A stretch of 53,325 nucleotides of DNA from Allomuricauda sp. CAU 1633 (GCF_017313225.1 NZ_JAFLNE010000007.1:94693-148017), one strand, 5' to 3'. Counted from the first letter of the stretch, positions 9,992-19,628 are shown. Made by a program: numbers and translations. The notes: generated by a model from the letters alone, not told the origin.

Positions 9992-10798
9992 TTAGTATTC
10001 TTCGCCGAGTTCAACGGCACGATTAAAGGCTGCAAAGGCAGCTTCCTTGATCATTTCACTTACATTATTGTCTTCCATGGAGTCCAATGCGGCCCTGGTT
10101 GTTCCTCCTTTAGAGGCCACTCGGTCCATCCATGAGTCCGGGGTGAGGTTGTTCTGGTTGAAGAGTTCCACGGCCCCGGTAAAGGTCTGACTCACCAATA
10201 CTTTGGATACATTTTCGGAAAAGCCCATTTGAAGGGCGGCCTCCATCATGCTCTGCATAAAGTAGAACACATAAGCAGGCCCACTTCCCGAAATTCCTGT
10301 GGAAGCATCAATATAGTTTTCGCTTTTTACCCGGAGTGATTTACCGGTGGTGTCCAAAAGGCCTTCCACCATAAAAAGCTCCAAACGGGAAACTTCCTCT
10401 GCCGAAACATAGCTGGTGAGTCCGTGACCCACTTGCGCGGGGAGATTGGGCATGGCTCTAACTACTTTGGTAATGCCCAAAGCTTCTTGGATATATTTAA
10501 TGGTTACCCCAGCCATAATGGAAATGAACAATTGCTCGGGTTTTACCAGGTTCTTCATACGTTTGAAGAGATCTTCAGCATGATAGGGTTTCACGGCCAA
10601 GAATATGATATCTGCTTTGGGGACACAGTCCTCTAAGCGTTCCATGGCATCGAAATAGGCAATTTTGCCCACTTCTTCCAATTTTTCCTTTGACTTGTCC
10701 AATACCATAATGTTGCGTTTTTTCAACAGTTTGGATTTGGACATACCTGTGGCGTAGGTAAGCCCCATGTTACCTGCACCAATTACCAATACTTTCAT
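9992..10798 (-). CDS. proC: Pyrroline-5-carboxylate reductase
   Basis: This 268-residue enzyme catalyses the last step of proline synthesis, pyrroline-5-carboxylate to proline with NAD(P)H. The N terminus is a Rossmann motif (VLVIGAGNMGLTYA), followed by FLAVKPYHAEDL. The C-terminal dimer domain has SGSGPAYVFYFMQSMMEAA and the family signature VASKGGTTRAALDSM. Being first in the operon, its upstream region (10,799-10,826) lies very close to the small gene at 10,827, so the operon may be partly read through from the bS21 cluster. Confidence 0.95.
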   Translation of the reverse strand: MKVLVIGAGNMGLTYATGMSKSKLLKKRNIMVLDKSKEKLEEVGKIAYFDAMERLEDCVPKADIIFLAVKPYHAEDLFKRMKNLVKPEQLFISIMAGVTIKYIQEALGITKVVRAMPNLPAQVGHGLTSYVSAEEVSRLELFMVEGLLDTTGKSLRVKSENYIDASTGISGSGPAYVFYFMQSMMEAALQMGFSENVSKVLVSQTFTGAVELFNQNNLTPDSWMDRVASKGGTTRAALDSMEDNNVSEMIKEAAFAAFNRAVELGEEY

Positions 10799-10826
10799 TG
10801 TTTGGATTAAAAAGTTTATATAAAAT

Positions 10827-11018
10827 TTAGATGGATATGTTGCAGTCTTCGCAATCTTTCACTTTACCGTAGTAGGTTTCCCTGTACTTGTGTAATGTAC
10901 GTGTAGGGATTCCTAAAATATATCGCTTTATGTACGTTACCTGGGTGGTAAGTTCTCCCATTTTAACGCTATAGCGTTTTTCATACTTGGTTTCCCTTTT
11001 AATCTTTGAAAGTTTCAT
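10827..11018 (-). CDS. Small basic protein of unknown function next to the bS21 paralogue
   Basis: The 63-residue protein is rich in Lys, Arg and Tyr, with a Cys pair near the end (KDCEDCN). I do not recognise the family. It lies 22 bp after the bS21-like gene on the same strand, so the two probably share a transcript. The basic, tyrosine-rich composition would fit a small RNA- or ribosome-associated protein, but this is inference. Confidence 0.6.
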   Translation of the reverse strand: MKLSKIKRETKYEKRYSVKMGELTTQVTYIKRYILGIPTRTLHKYRETYYGKVKDCEDCNISI

Positions 11019-11040
11019 TTTGTTGTTAATGGTGTTTATA

Positions 11041-11238
11041 CTATTCGTTTTCCCTTTCGTTAAGGTATTTGGCCTTGTATTGGGCCTTTTTTAATGTTTT
11101 TCTTCGTTCTACTGATTTTTTGGTGTATTCCTGACGGTCACGGATTTGCTCCAAACGCTTGGTGTTTCTATATTTCCTTTTATAGCGTTTTAGGGCTCTT
11201 TCTATGTTTTCGCCGGGTTTTACTTCAATTTTGAGCAT
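11041..11238 (-). CDS. Ribosomal protein bS21, divergent paralogue
   Basis: The 65 residues follow the bS21 pattern: an N-terminal MLKIEVKPGENIERALKRYK, then KRKYRNTKRLEQIRDRQEYT, KKSVERRK and a basic C-terminal helix. The usual Bacteroidota protein begins MLIIPVK-type and carries ARQAFTKPSV-like sequence; this copy differs at many of those places, so it may be a second bS21 rather than the housekeeping rpsU. In Bacteroidota, bS21 takes part in hiding the anti-Shine-Dalgarno end of 16S rRNA. No Shine-Dalgarno sequence is seen upstream of this ATG. It sits 8 bp after the GNAT gene and 22 bp before a small basic gene. Confidence 0.85.
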   Translation of the reverse strand: MLKIEVKPGENIERALKRYKRKYRNTKRLEQIRDRQEYTKKSVERRKTLKKAQYKAKYLNERENE

Positions 11239-11246
11239 ATAGTGTT

Positions 11247-11690
11247 TTATCGGTTCAATCTCATTTCTGTGTGGGTTTCACCAAACCCGTATTTTTCAAA
11301 AAATTCTTTGTTTGGGCATTGGTTTTCGCTTGTAATATGGATGGCAACATCGCCTTTGCAATATTGTAAGGTATAGTCAAGAAGTTTTTCCTCAATACCT
11401 TGATTCCTGAACTCGCGGTGCACTACAAAGAAGACCATAAAGTTTTCAGGGATATAGTCTCCCATACCAGTCTTGTTCACTACGGCCAAAGCAAGTATGT
11501 TGTCCTTATCTTCCATGGAGAACACGTAACCTCCCAAACCAGGTATTTCCTTTGTGGAATACTGAATGGCCTTTCGAATGGCCTTTTGGGTGGCTCTTTT
11601 ACCTTCTTGGTGTTCAAAAAGAAAGTTGGTGAACCGTGTGGCTTCCATGGTTGAAAGTCGGGTATAGGCATCGTAGGTCTTGATTACCAT
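11247..11690 (-). CDS. GNAT-family N-acetyltransferase
   Basis: The 147-residue protein has the GNAT core. GGYVFSMEDKDNILALAVV forms the early strands, FMVFFVVHREFRNQGIEEKL contains the acetyl-CoA loop (R-x-x-G-I/Q-type), and a C-terminal NKEFFEKYGFGETHTEMRLN is typical of the last strand and helix. The substrate is unknown. Its position 8 bp before a bS21 paralogue raises the possibility that it acetylates a ribosomal protein, as RimI- and RimJ-type enzymes do. That is inference only. It is the first gene of the cluster. Confidence 0.85.
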   Translation of the reverse strand: MVIKTYDAYTRLSTMEATRFTNFLFEHQEGKRATQKAIRKAIQYSTKEIPGLGGYVFSMEDKDNILALAVVNKTGMGDYIPENFMVFFVVHREFRNQGIEEKLLDYTLQYCKGDVAIHITSENQCPNKEFFEKYGFGETHTEMRLNR

Positions 11691-12170
11691 GCGTATGTTT
11701 TGCGATAAAATGATGTTGTAGTTTTTGGTTACAAATAGGGCTTAGTGCCATATCCAGAAAAGCATCGCTTTCCAAGATTGCGCATTGCAAGAGAAACCTT
11801 GGTTAAAGGTTGGAATTAAAGAGTAGGTGGGATGAATTTATCCGGTTGGTTACGAAATACCAGATAGGTAAAACTTAGAATCCTACAGTTTTTTCTCTCG
11901 TGGAGCTTGATTTTCATCGGGGCAAAGATAAGGCATGCAAGCCGTAAATCCCAATTTTACTGGGTTTTATATTTTTTATAACGTTTGAAAGACTGTACTT
12001 CTTAAAAGTTTTGAGCACTTTATACATACTGTATGTCCCTCCGGAAATCTTTAGGATATCCGTATAAAACAACAAAGGACTTTAGGTATTTTGTGTTAAA
12101 TCAAATTTGTAATTTTAAAGGAATTACAAAATAACTACTTCAAGAGAGGTCTAATTTCAAAACAAATAAG
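11691..12170. other. Divergent promoter region
   Basis: This 480-bp region separates the leftward GNAT gene from the rightward oxidoreductase gene and must hold both promoters. It is AT-rich, especially 11,940-12,140. No coding frame, known riboswitch or strong palindrome is visible. Confidence 0.5.
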
Positions 12171-14405
12171 ATGAAAACCCAAATGGACAGACGCCTTTTT
12201 TTAAAATCTTCAACCTTGGCAGGCGGGGGAATGCTGTTGGGTTTTAGTTGGATAGTTTCCTGCAAGGATAAAACCAAAGGATTGGAAAGTGGTTTGCCCG
12301 AAAATTGGGTTGAGGTCAATGGGTATATCAAAATAGCTGAAAATGGGATGGTGACCATTATGTCGCCCAACCCTGAAGGAGGACAAAATGTGAAAACGTC
12401 CATGCCCATGATTGTTGCTGAGGAACTGGATGCAGATTGGGAACAGGTTATAGTGGAACAAGCTCCACTGGATACAGATAAATATACGCGTCAATTTATT
12501 GGGGGAAGTCAGGCTATCCGACAAAGTTGGGAGCATCTTAGGCAAGCAGGAGCCTCTGCAAAATATATGTTGATGCAAGCCGCCTCGGAGCTTTGGGAGG
12601 TGCCCATAGATGAAATTACTGCCCAAAAAGGGGAGGTATTTCATCCAGAAAGTGGGAAAAAGGCAGGATATGGCGAATTGGCTACCGCCGCTTCCCAAGT
12701 TGCCGTTCCAGAAACTGTTTCCTTAAAAGAAATAGAAGAGTTTGCCATTATCGGTACATCCAAAAAGAATGTCGACACACCGAAAATTGTGACGGGCAAG
12801 CCTTTGTTCGGTATGGACTATCAAAAGGAAGGGATGTTGGTTGCCATGATTGTACATCCCCCGGCCTTTGGATTAAAATTGAAAAGCTTTGATGCTACTA
12901 CCGTTAAAGGAATGCCCGGAATTAAAGCTATTTTTTCCATAAAAACTTATGCTGAAGATTACAAATGGCAGTTTTTTGACACGAATTCTTTTACTGATTT
13001 GGTGGTGGTGGTAGGGGATTCCACCTGGCCGGTAATGAATGCCAAAAAAGCTCTTGAGCCCAATGTGGAATGGGAGGCCAGTTCTGATCTAACCATTACA
13101 AGAGATCGATTTGGAACTGAGCAGACCTTGTTTTTCCCTGCGGGACTGGAAAACACCTCAGACCATGATCGGAAAAAGAAGGAAATGTCCAAACAAAAAG
13201 GTGAGGTACAACGAAAGGATGGCGACCCGGAAAGGGCATTGCGTTCGGCATCCCAAATTTTGGAACGCTCATACACTGCCCCTTTCTTGGCGCACAATTG
13301 TATGGAACCCATGAACTTTTTTGCTGATGTGACCGAGGAACGGGCGAATTTTGCAGGGCCATTGCAAAAACCTGAGTTTACCGAAAAAACCTTATCCGCC
13401 CGTTTGGGGATTCCCTTGGAGAATATTGATATTAAAATGACCCGTTTAGGAGGGGGTTATGGTCGCAGGTCATACGCACATTGGTTGGTTGAGGCAGGAA
13501 TCATTTCCCAACGAATGAAAGCTCCCATAAAATTGATGTATACCCGGGAAGATGATATGACCTCGGGAATTTATAGACCCACCTATCGTGCCACTTATAA
13601 AGCAGCATTGGATGCCAATAAGAATCTAACCGGATTGAGTGTTAATGCGGGAGGTATTCCCGAAAGTCCATTGTATGCCAATCGATTTCCAGCCGGAACT
13701 TTAGATCATTATTCGGCTGAGAGTTGGGTTGTTCCCTCCAATATCACTGTAGGTTCGTTTCGAGCGCCAAGTTCCAATTTTATGGCCTGTGCCGAACAAT
13801 CATTTTTGGATGAACTTGCAGAGGAGATGGGGAAAGACCCCATAGAATTTCGATTGGAACTGCTTCGTAGGGCTGAAAATGATCCTGTTGGTGAAAATAA
13901 TGATTATGACCCTTCACGCTACAAAGGGGTCCTTGAGTTGGTTAGGGATAAGTCCAATTGGGGAGAAGAAAAGCCCGGAGTTTATCGAGGTGTGGCAGCT
14001 TATTTTTGTCATAATACCTATGCAGCCCAAGTTTTGGATTTGGTGATGAATGATGGTCAACCCCAAGTTCAAAAGGTATATTGTGCTGTGGATTGTGGGA
14101 TTATAATCAACCCCGATGCGGCTACTAATTTATTGGAAGGTGCCATTGTGGATGGAATTGGAAATGCCCTGTTTGGTTCATTGGCCTTCAAGGATGGTAA
14201 ACCCAACAAGCAAAATTTTGATCGCTACCGAATGATTCGGATGAAGGAAGCTCCCAAAGAAATTGAAGTCCATTTTGTGCAAAACCAAATTGACCCAACT
14301 GGATTGGGAGAGCCGGCCTTTCCACCTGTGTTCCCTGCATTGGCCAATGCCATGTACAGAGCCACTGGAAAACGATTGTACGATCAGCCTTTTATTGCGC
14401 AGTAA
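12171..14405 (+). CDS. Tat-exported molybdopterin oxidoreductase, isoquinoline 1-oxidoreductase beta-subunit type
   Basis: The 744-residue protein is the large molybdenum-binding subunit of the xanthine dehydrogenase family. The N terminus carries a twin-arginine signal (DRRLFLKSSTLAGGG) and a possible lipobox-like SWIVSCK. Molybdopterin-contact motifs are present: RLGGGYGRRSYAHW, SFRAPSSNFMACAEQSFLDE and the catalytic glutamate motif PTGLGEPAFPPVFPALANAM. The family usually works with a small two-[2Fe-2S] alpha subunit and often a cytochrome c subunit, encoded next to it. No such gene flanks this one: a CPBP protease lies downstream on the other strand. The enzyme would oxidise an aldehyde or N-heterocycle in the periplasm; the substrate is unknown. 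Confidence 0.9.
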   Translation: MKTQMDRRLFLKSSTLAGGGMLLGFSWIVSCKDKTKGLESGLPENWVEVNGYIKIAENGMVTIMSPNPEGGQNVKTSMPMIVAEELDADWEQVIVEQAPLDTDKYTRQFIGGSQAIRQSWEHLRQAGASAKYMLMQAASELWEVPIDEITAQKGEVFHPESGKKAGYGELATAASQVAVPETVSLKEIEEFAIIGTSKKNVDTPKIVTGKPLFGMDYQKEGMLVAMIVHPPAFGLKLKSFDATTVKGMPGIKAIFSIKTYAEDYKWQFFDTNSFTDLVVVVGDSTWPVMNAKKALEPNVEWEASSDLTITRDRFGTEQTLFFPAGLENTSDHDRKKKEMSKQKGEVQRKDGDPERALRSASQILERSYTAPFLAHNCMEPMNFFADVTEERANFAGPLQKPEFTEKTLSARLGIPLENIDIKMTRLGGGYGRRSYAHWLVEAGIISQRMKAPIKLMYTREDDMTSGIYRPTYRATYKAALDANKNLTGLSVNAGGIPESPLYANRFPAGTLDHYSAESWVVPSNITVGSFRAPSSNFMACAEQSFLDELAEEMGKDPIEFRLELLRRAENDPVGENNDYDPSRYKGVLELVRDKSNWGEEKPGVYRGVAAYFCHNTYAAQVLDLVMNDGQPQVQKVYCAVDCGIIINPDAATNLLEGAIVDGIGNALFGSLAFKDGKPNKQNFDRYRMIRMKEAPKEIEVHFVQNQIDPTGLGEPAFPPVFPALANAMYRATGKRLYDQPFIAQ

Positions 14406-14495
14406 GGAGCGTGATTATTGGTTCTTCAGCGTAAGGAAAATCTTTTCTTAAATGATTTACCATACCCGTGAAACCCTAAAAACATTGTTTCCAGC

Positions 14496-15155
14496 TTAAA
14501 CTCCAGGGTATTCCCCCAAGTAAATCAAAATAAAAGCCAAAGTGTTGGAGACTCCATGGGCTATTATTGGAATAGTGAGGTTTTTATTTGATTTAAGAAA
14601 AATGATACCTAAAAAAAGGCCACTCAATCCTTCTTGGATCCATCCAGTGATGCCTTGTTCTGTGTGCCCCCAGCCAAATAGGATACTGGAAAGAACCAAA
14701 GCCACTATCCAAGCGGCGTTATTGCTCCCAAATACGTTGGCAATCCTGTTCATTAAAAACCCCCGAAAGCAAATCTCCTCCCCAATGGCAGCCAAAACCC
14801 ATGACAATATGGTAAATAGGAGTAACATGGCCAGATTGCCACGAATGCCTTTTAAATCACCGAGGTCTGGCTCCGTATTAAAATAATCGCTCAGTAGTGG
14901 AGTGGTGACATAAGTGGCAAAAAGTTCCAGCACAATTCCCAATCCAATACCAATGATTATGGCTTTTTTAAGGTCAATGTCCTTAAAGCCCCACCCAATG
15001 GAGGCAAATTTTTCCTTTTTTAATTTTAGAACAATCCAAATAAAGGGTATAATGTATAGCGTTTGGGAAATGGGTAGATAGCCCTTTGCATCCAAAACTA
15101 CCAAGAGGACAAAAATTAAGATTTCAACTAGCAGTATTGCTTTTTTCATATTCAA
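14496..15155 (-). CDS. CPBP-family intramembrane metalloprotease
   Basis: The 219-residue protein is mostly membrane helices. It has the three CPBP (Abi/CaaX-like) motifs in order: AIGEEICFRGFL (EExxxR), SILFGWGH (FxxxH) and IIAHGVSNTLAF (HxxxN). Members cut proteins within the membrane; the substrate is unknown here. It is the last gene of a serine hydrolase-GNAT-CPBP operon and starts 4 bp after the GNAT stop. No clear terminator follows. Confidence 0.9.
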   Translation of the reverse strand: MNMKKAILLVEILIFVLLVVLDAKGYLPISQTLYIIPFIWIVLKLKKEKFASIGWGFKDIDLKKAIIIGIGLGIVLELFATYVTTPLLSDYFNTEPDLGDLKGIRGNLAMLLLFTILSWVLAAIGEEICFRGFLMNRIANVFGSNNAAWIVALVLSSILFGWGHTEQGITGWIQEGLSGLFLGIIFLKSNKNLTIPIIAHGVSNTLAFILIYLGEYPGV

Positions 15156-15159
15156 AGTA

Positions 15160-15630
15160 TTAAAGTTGTAATATTTTATTCATAATTATTTCTGTCCGTT
15201 GTACCACGAACATTCCTTTGGGTGCGGGAGCATCATTGAATCCCATAGATCGATACATCTTAAGGGCAATTTCCAGTTTGCCAAAGGTTTGGAGGTACAG
15301 ATGCAGACCGCCTTGCTCTCTGGCAAACTCAATGCATTTTTGCACCAATTTTTTACCTATTTGCATTCCTCGGGCCTCTTTTGCCACCACAAGTTTGCAG
15401 AATTCATAATCGGTTTTGTTCAATTTTTTTACGGCCACCACACCTAAACACTGCCCTTCTTTATTGGCATAGAAAGCCATTCCCCCTGTATTTATATAGT
15501 GTTCAACAGGATTTTGAACTTCCAAAAGATCTTCTGCTTGAGGATGAATACCCATGGTATTTGTTAACCAATCTACCCAGATTTTTTCAAAATCCCCTTT
15601 ATTACGTTCAGAATAAGAATCAACTTTCAT
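15160..15630 (-). CDS. GNAT-family N-acetyltransferase
   Basis: The start at 15,630 (MKVDSYSERNKGDFEKI) is chosen because its ATG overlaps the stop of the upstream hydrolase gene (TAATG); the longer frame to 15,747 only reads into that gene. The 156-residue product has the GNAT acetyl-CoA site CKLVVAKEARGMQIGKKLVQ and the C-terminal ALKMYRSMGFNDAP. The substrate is unknown. Translational coupling to the flanking hydrolase and CPBP genes suggests one operon. Confidence 0.9.
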   Translation of the reverse strand: MKVDSYSERNKGDFEKIWVDWLTNTMGIHPQAEDLLEVQNPVEHYINTGGMAFYANKEGQCLGVVAVKKLNKTDYEFCKLVVAKEARGMQIGKKLVQKCIEFAREQGGLHLYLQTFGKLEIALKMYRSMGFNDAPAPKGMFVVQRTEIIMNKILQL

Positions 15631-16760
15631 TATTGGTCCAGAATTGAAGGTAAAATATCCTGCCAAAGCATGGGTTCGGATTTTCTTGTAATTGCCCCAT
15701 TGCCAGCTGTGGAAACCACCACTAGACCTAAATGAGGGACTATCCAAATAAATTGACCGCCATATCCTACGGCATAATAAATATCCTCGGTGTTAATATG
15801 ATTGTATACGTAATGGCTGCTCGAATATCTCCACCAATGATATGCATAATCATTGTACTCCGTGTTTTCAATCTTTTTTGAGGTGGAATTTTCCACCCAA
15901 CTTTCGGAAATAACTTGAGTTCCTTCCCAACTTCCCCCATTTATGTACAACTGACCAAACTTCAACATATCAATGGGCTTTAAATAAAGCTCTCCTGAGG
16001 TCCAAGTGAGCCCGTCAGCACCATGGGCCCACTCCCAATTCTCTATTCCAATCTTTGAAAATAGGTTGGTTGCCGCATACTGTTCAGCAGACAGTCCAGT
16101 TTTGTTCTGAATGATTCCCGATAAGAGAATGCTACAACCGCTGTTGTAGTTAAAATGGATACCGGGTTCAGATACCAAGGGCAAATCCAACATGTATTTG
16201 ATCATGTCATCACTGTCCCAAAGCTTGGTGGCAGAATTGTTTGGATGACCGTATGGATAGGAGAATTCATCCCATTCAAACCCAGCGCTCATGGTGAGAA
16301 CATGTTGCAAGGTCATATTTTCTTTTCCTTCGGTTAAATTGGCTATGGTACTGTATTCGGAGAAGTAGCTGAGTATTTTTTCGTTTAGACTTTCAATTAC
16401 ACCTTGGTCAAAGGCAATACCAACTAAGGCAGAAGTGACGCTTTTGGTAACCGAAAATAATCGGTGCAACTCAGTTTTATCATACCCATTAAAATACTCT
16501 TCCAGTACAATTTCACCATTTCTTGAAATCAGTAGACTGTGTATATCTCCAAAATGACCATTTCTGATTTTGGTTGTCAGGCTTTGTAACTTAAGAGTAT
16601 CAAGATTTTGTTGATGAGCTGCCAAAAAAGAGTTGCCCAAAGAACTTGCATTGGTATTGATTACTGGCTTGTCTTGACTACAGCCTACAAGGAATGTGAA
16701 CGCAAGGCATAAAAATGTCATATTGGCTGTTCTATGAAGACCTTTCAAAATATACTTCAT
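15630..16760 (-). CDS. Beta-lactamase-like serine hydrolase, lipoprotein
   Basis: The 376-residue protein starts with a lipoprotein signal (FLCLAFTFLVGCSQ). The class C beta-lactamase/DD-peptidase fold is shown by FSVTKSVTSALVGIAFDQG (active-site SxxK), HFNYNSGCSILLSG (YxN) and late YHWWRYSS and IWIVPHLGLVVVSTAGNG segments. Such proteins are peptidases or esterases rather than true beta-lactamases; the substrate is not predictable. It is the first gene of the three-gene operon, presumably exported to the outer or inner membrane surface. Confidence 0.9.
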   Translation of the reverse strand: MKYILKGLHRTANMTFLCLAFTFLVGCSQDKPVINTNASSLGNSFLAAHQQNLDTLKLQSLTTKIRNGHFGDIHSLLISRNGEIVLEEYFNGYDKTELHRLFSVTKSVTSALVGIAFDQGVIESLNEKILSYFSEYSTIANLTEGKENMTLQHVLTMSAGFEWDEFSYPYGHPNNSATKLWDSDDMIKYMLDLPLVSEPGIHFNYNSGCSILLSGIIQNKTGLSAEQYAATNLFSKIGIENWEWAHGADGLTWTSGELYLKPIDMLKFGQLYINGGSWEGTQVISESWVENSTSKKIENTEYNDYAYHWWRYSSSHYVYNHINTEDIYYAVGYGGQFIWIVPHLGLVVVSTAGNGAITRKSEPMLWQDILPSILDQ

Positions 16761-16783
16761 TTCTTATTTACTGTTAATACGAA

Positions 16784-17134
16784 TCATTGCTGTTCTAAGA
16801 ACTCTCCATCCAAGATCAATAGTTTTGCACCAGTACCGGAAATGGAAAGATGGGCGTCCATCCCATCCGAAACTATATAAGTCATCCCTTTTGTGAGAAT
16901 GTGTTTTTCACCATTATCCAACTGGGTGGTCAAAACCCCTTCCAAGCAGTGTACAACATGTCCTTTCTTGCACCAGTGGTCAGCAATATAGTTTTTGGAC
17001 ATTTCCACAATCCTTACCCTAAGTCCACTATATTGAGTTGTTTGCCATTGTGCTGTTCCAGATTCTCCTTCATGCTCGGTTATTGGAACTGAATTCCAAT
17101 CTATTGTCTGGAAGGGGATATTTTTTGTGCTCAT
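16784..17134 (-). CDS. DHCW-motif-type cupin fold protein
   Basis: The 116 residues form a single cupin barrel. The segment YIADHWCKKGHVVHCLEG carries the histidines and cysteine that name the family, followed by TKGMTYIVSDGMDAHLSI with the second metal-type histidine. Family function is unknown. It is 23 bp upstream of the serine hydrolase start on the same strand, so it may be the first gene of that operon. Confidence 0.85.
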   Translation of the reverse strand: MSTKNIPFQTIDWNSVPITEHEGESGTAQWQTTQYSGLRVRIVEMSKNYIADHWCKKGHVVHCLEGVLTTQLDNGEKHILTKGMTYIVSDGMDAHLSISGTGAKLLILDGEFLEQQ

Positions 17135-17408
17135 ATGTCTATTTCAAATAAATAAGCAGAAGTTGATTCGTTGTAAAACTAGGTTGAACATGCAACAAAA
17201 AGCTCTTGATTCCTGAAATATGGATATTAAAAAAGTGTAAAGGACCAAGGGCCTGGCGTCTAGATTTCCCAAAGATTTTTTAATCAAGTTTCCCTGGTAA
17301 CCGTGCTACAATGAAGAACGTGAAAGTATTCTTAAAACATGTCTAGATTTAAGTAATCGGGATAAGCCTCCTCGGATAGAAATGTAAAGTTGTGAAAGCA
17401 AAGGTATT

Positions 17409-19628
17409 ATGAAATCACAGCCTGTATTCACGACAATCTTTATCCTTTTTTCGCTATGGTCTTATACGCAGTCCACGCAATCCACTCGAGATCAATATAG
17501 ATACCAAATGTCCGAAGTTGGGAATTCAATAGCTATTGATGGCATTGAAGGGCCAAACGAATGGGAAGCCATACCCATGATTGATACATTTTATAACCAT
17601 GACCCAGTGGATAGCGGGAATGCCAAAAACAAGACTGAGGTTAAATTGGCCTACAGCAGGACCTCACTCTACATTTTGGTGAAATGTTATGATGAAGGAA
17701 AACGCATTGTTCAATCTTTGGACAGGGATTCAGATAATGGACATTGGGGCAGTGATTCTTTTTCCATAGCCATAGACCCTATCAACGAAAAGCAAAGTGG
17801 TTACTTTTTTGGTGTTAATGCGGGTGGTGCAGAAGTGGAGGGAAGTCTTGTGGTTGAAGCGGCCAATACAAAGTTTTCGTACATCTGGGATGAAAGATGG
17901 TTTTCATCGGTAAAACAGTATAAAGACCATTGGTTGGCTGAGATGGAAATCCCCTTTACCAGTATTAGATATAATGCCAATAATCTAGAATGGGGCATAA
18001 GTCTTTTACGAGGTGACAAAGTTGAAAACATGTATTATACTTGGACTCCGTTTCCGGTAAATTTTAGTGGGTTTGATGTAAATTATATGGGGTCATTGGT
18101 ATGGGGTAAAATCCCAGAAGTCAAGGGTAAAACAATCTTTGTGAAACCTTATTCAACGGTATCTTCCCTAAAGAACAATGTAGCCGATGATAGTGCTGCT
18201 CGAACCGAAATAGATGCTGGTGTTGATTTAAGGGTGGGCATTACCAAATCTGTAAATGCTAATATTGCCATAAATCCTGATTTTTCGAATGCAGATGTTG
18301 ACCAAGAGGTAGTCAATATTACCCGGTTTGATATTTCGCTACCTGAGCGGCGTGAGTTTTTTATAGAGAATGCAGACTTGTTCACCAATTTTGGAAGCTA
18401 TGATGTTAAACCATTTTTTTCTAGGCGAATTGGTCTTAAGGATGGCAAAAATATTCCCATTGTCTATGGTGCCAGGGTCACCGGAAATGTTACAGACAAT
18501 ACAAGGATAGGTGCCATGAACATACAGACCAAAGCTGAGGGAGGGGTAGATGGTCAAAATTATACCGTGGCGGCAGTCAACCAAAAAGTGTTGAAACGCT
18601 CGCAATTGCAAGCCCTCTTTATCAATAGGCAAGAAACAGGGAACGATACCATTAATGATTTCAACAGAAACTATGGAGCGGAGTTTACTTTTATCTCGGA
18701 CAAGGGAAACTTCAACACCAATATAAAATACCACTCCACGATTACCGATGAAGGGCAGAAGGGCGCTTACTATGGATTAAAGGGGAACTACATCAACAGA
18801 AGATTAGGAACTGGCTGGTTGATTGATGTGGTGGAAGATGGGTATAGAGCAGAACTGGGATTTGTTCCCAGACAGAACAGTTTTGACCCCAATGCCAACG
18901 AATCGGTAAGGCGCGGTTATTATTTACTGAACCCTTGGGTCAATTATCGTTTTTTTCCAAAAAGGGAAGATCATATTCTTACAAAACAAGCTATAGGCTC
19001 TTGGCATAATATGTACTATAACATGGATGGTAGTTTAAATGAAAGCGACAATAACCTATCTTACGAATTCTTCTTTAAAAGTACCGCCCTTCTTGCAATA
19101 TGGGCAAACAGAAGAGAGGTGAACCTAAGATATGAGACCGGTTTGTTGGGAGGGGATTTTGATCCACTTCCTGCAGTAAATTATGGCTTTTGGAGCGGAA
19201 ATCTATCCTATGATTCAGATATCAGAAAACGGTTTACTTACAATACTGTACTGTCCTACGGAGAGTTTTATAATGGACACATTACGTCTGCCTCCATTAC
19301 CGCCAATATGCGCTTTGGGTTCTGGGGTAATTTCAATATAGCGTATTCCTATGATAAGGTAAGCCTGCCCGAAAATTATGGGGAGCGGGAGTTTAATCTT
19401 GTAAAGTTCAATGGACTATTGAGTCTTACAAACAAATTGTTTCTCAACAATACCGTTCAATACAACACACAGAACAACAATTTCAGTGTTTTTTCAAGAT
19501 TGCAGTGGCGGTATTCTTCCCTATCCGATATATTCTTGATTTTTAATCAAAACAACGATACAGCAAACAGTTTTGGACTCGCCAATAGGTCTATCATTCT
19601 AAAAGTGACCTATAGATTTGGTCTGTAA
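17409..19628 (+). CDS. DUF5916 protein with N-terminal CBM9-like domain and outer membrane barrel
   Basis: The 739-residue protein has a signal peptide (about residues 1-22, TTIFILFSLWSYTQS). Residues 30-230 form a carbohydrate-binding family 9-like domain: AIDGIEGPNEWEAIP, LYILVKCYDEG, GSDSFSIAIDP, MEIPFTSIRY. The remainder (DUF5916) is a long run of amphipathic aromatic strands consistent with an outer membrane beta barrel, with PERREFFIENADLF and FFSRRIGLKDG as conserved family segments and a terminal YRFGL. These proteins are common in Bacteroidota; transport or surface binding is presumed. It is a single-gene unit ended by the hairpin at 19,699-19,725. Confidence 0.9.
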   Translation: MKSQPVFTTIFILFSLWSYTQSTQSTRDQYRYQMSEVGNSIAIDGIEGPNEWEAIPMIDTFYNHDPVDSGNAKNKTEVKLAYSRTSLYILVKCYDEGKRIVQSLDRDSDNGHWGSDSFSIAIDPINEKQSGYFFGVNAGGAEVEGSLVVEAANTKFSYIWDERWFSSVKQYKDHWLAEMEIPFTSIRYNANNLEWGISLLRGDKVENMYYTWTPFPVNFSGFDVNYMGSLVWGKIPEVKGKTIFVKPYSTVSSLKNNVADDSAARTEIDAGVDLRVGITKSVNANIAINPDFSNADVDQEVVNITRFDISLPERREFFIENADLFTNFGSYDVKPFFSRRIGLKDGKNIPIVYGARVTGNVTDNTRIGAMNIQTKAEGGVDGQNYTVAAVNQKVLKRSQLQALFINRQETGNDTINDFNRNYGAEFTFISDKGNFNTNIKYHSTITDEGQKGAYYGLKGNYINRRLGTGWLIDVVEDGYRAELGFVPRQNSFDPNANESVRRGYYLLNPWVNYRFFPKREDHILTKQAIGSWHNMYYNMDGSLNESDNNLSYEFFFKSTALLAIWANRREVNLRYETGLLGGDFDPLPAVNYGFWSGNLSYDSDIRKRFTYNTVLSYGEFYNGHITSASITANMRFGFWGNFNIAYSYDKVSLPENYGEREFNLVKFNGLLSLTNKLFLNNTVQYNTQNNNFSVFSRLQWRYSSLSDIFLIFNQNNDTANSFGLANRSIILKVTYRFGL

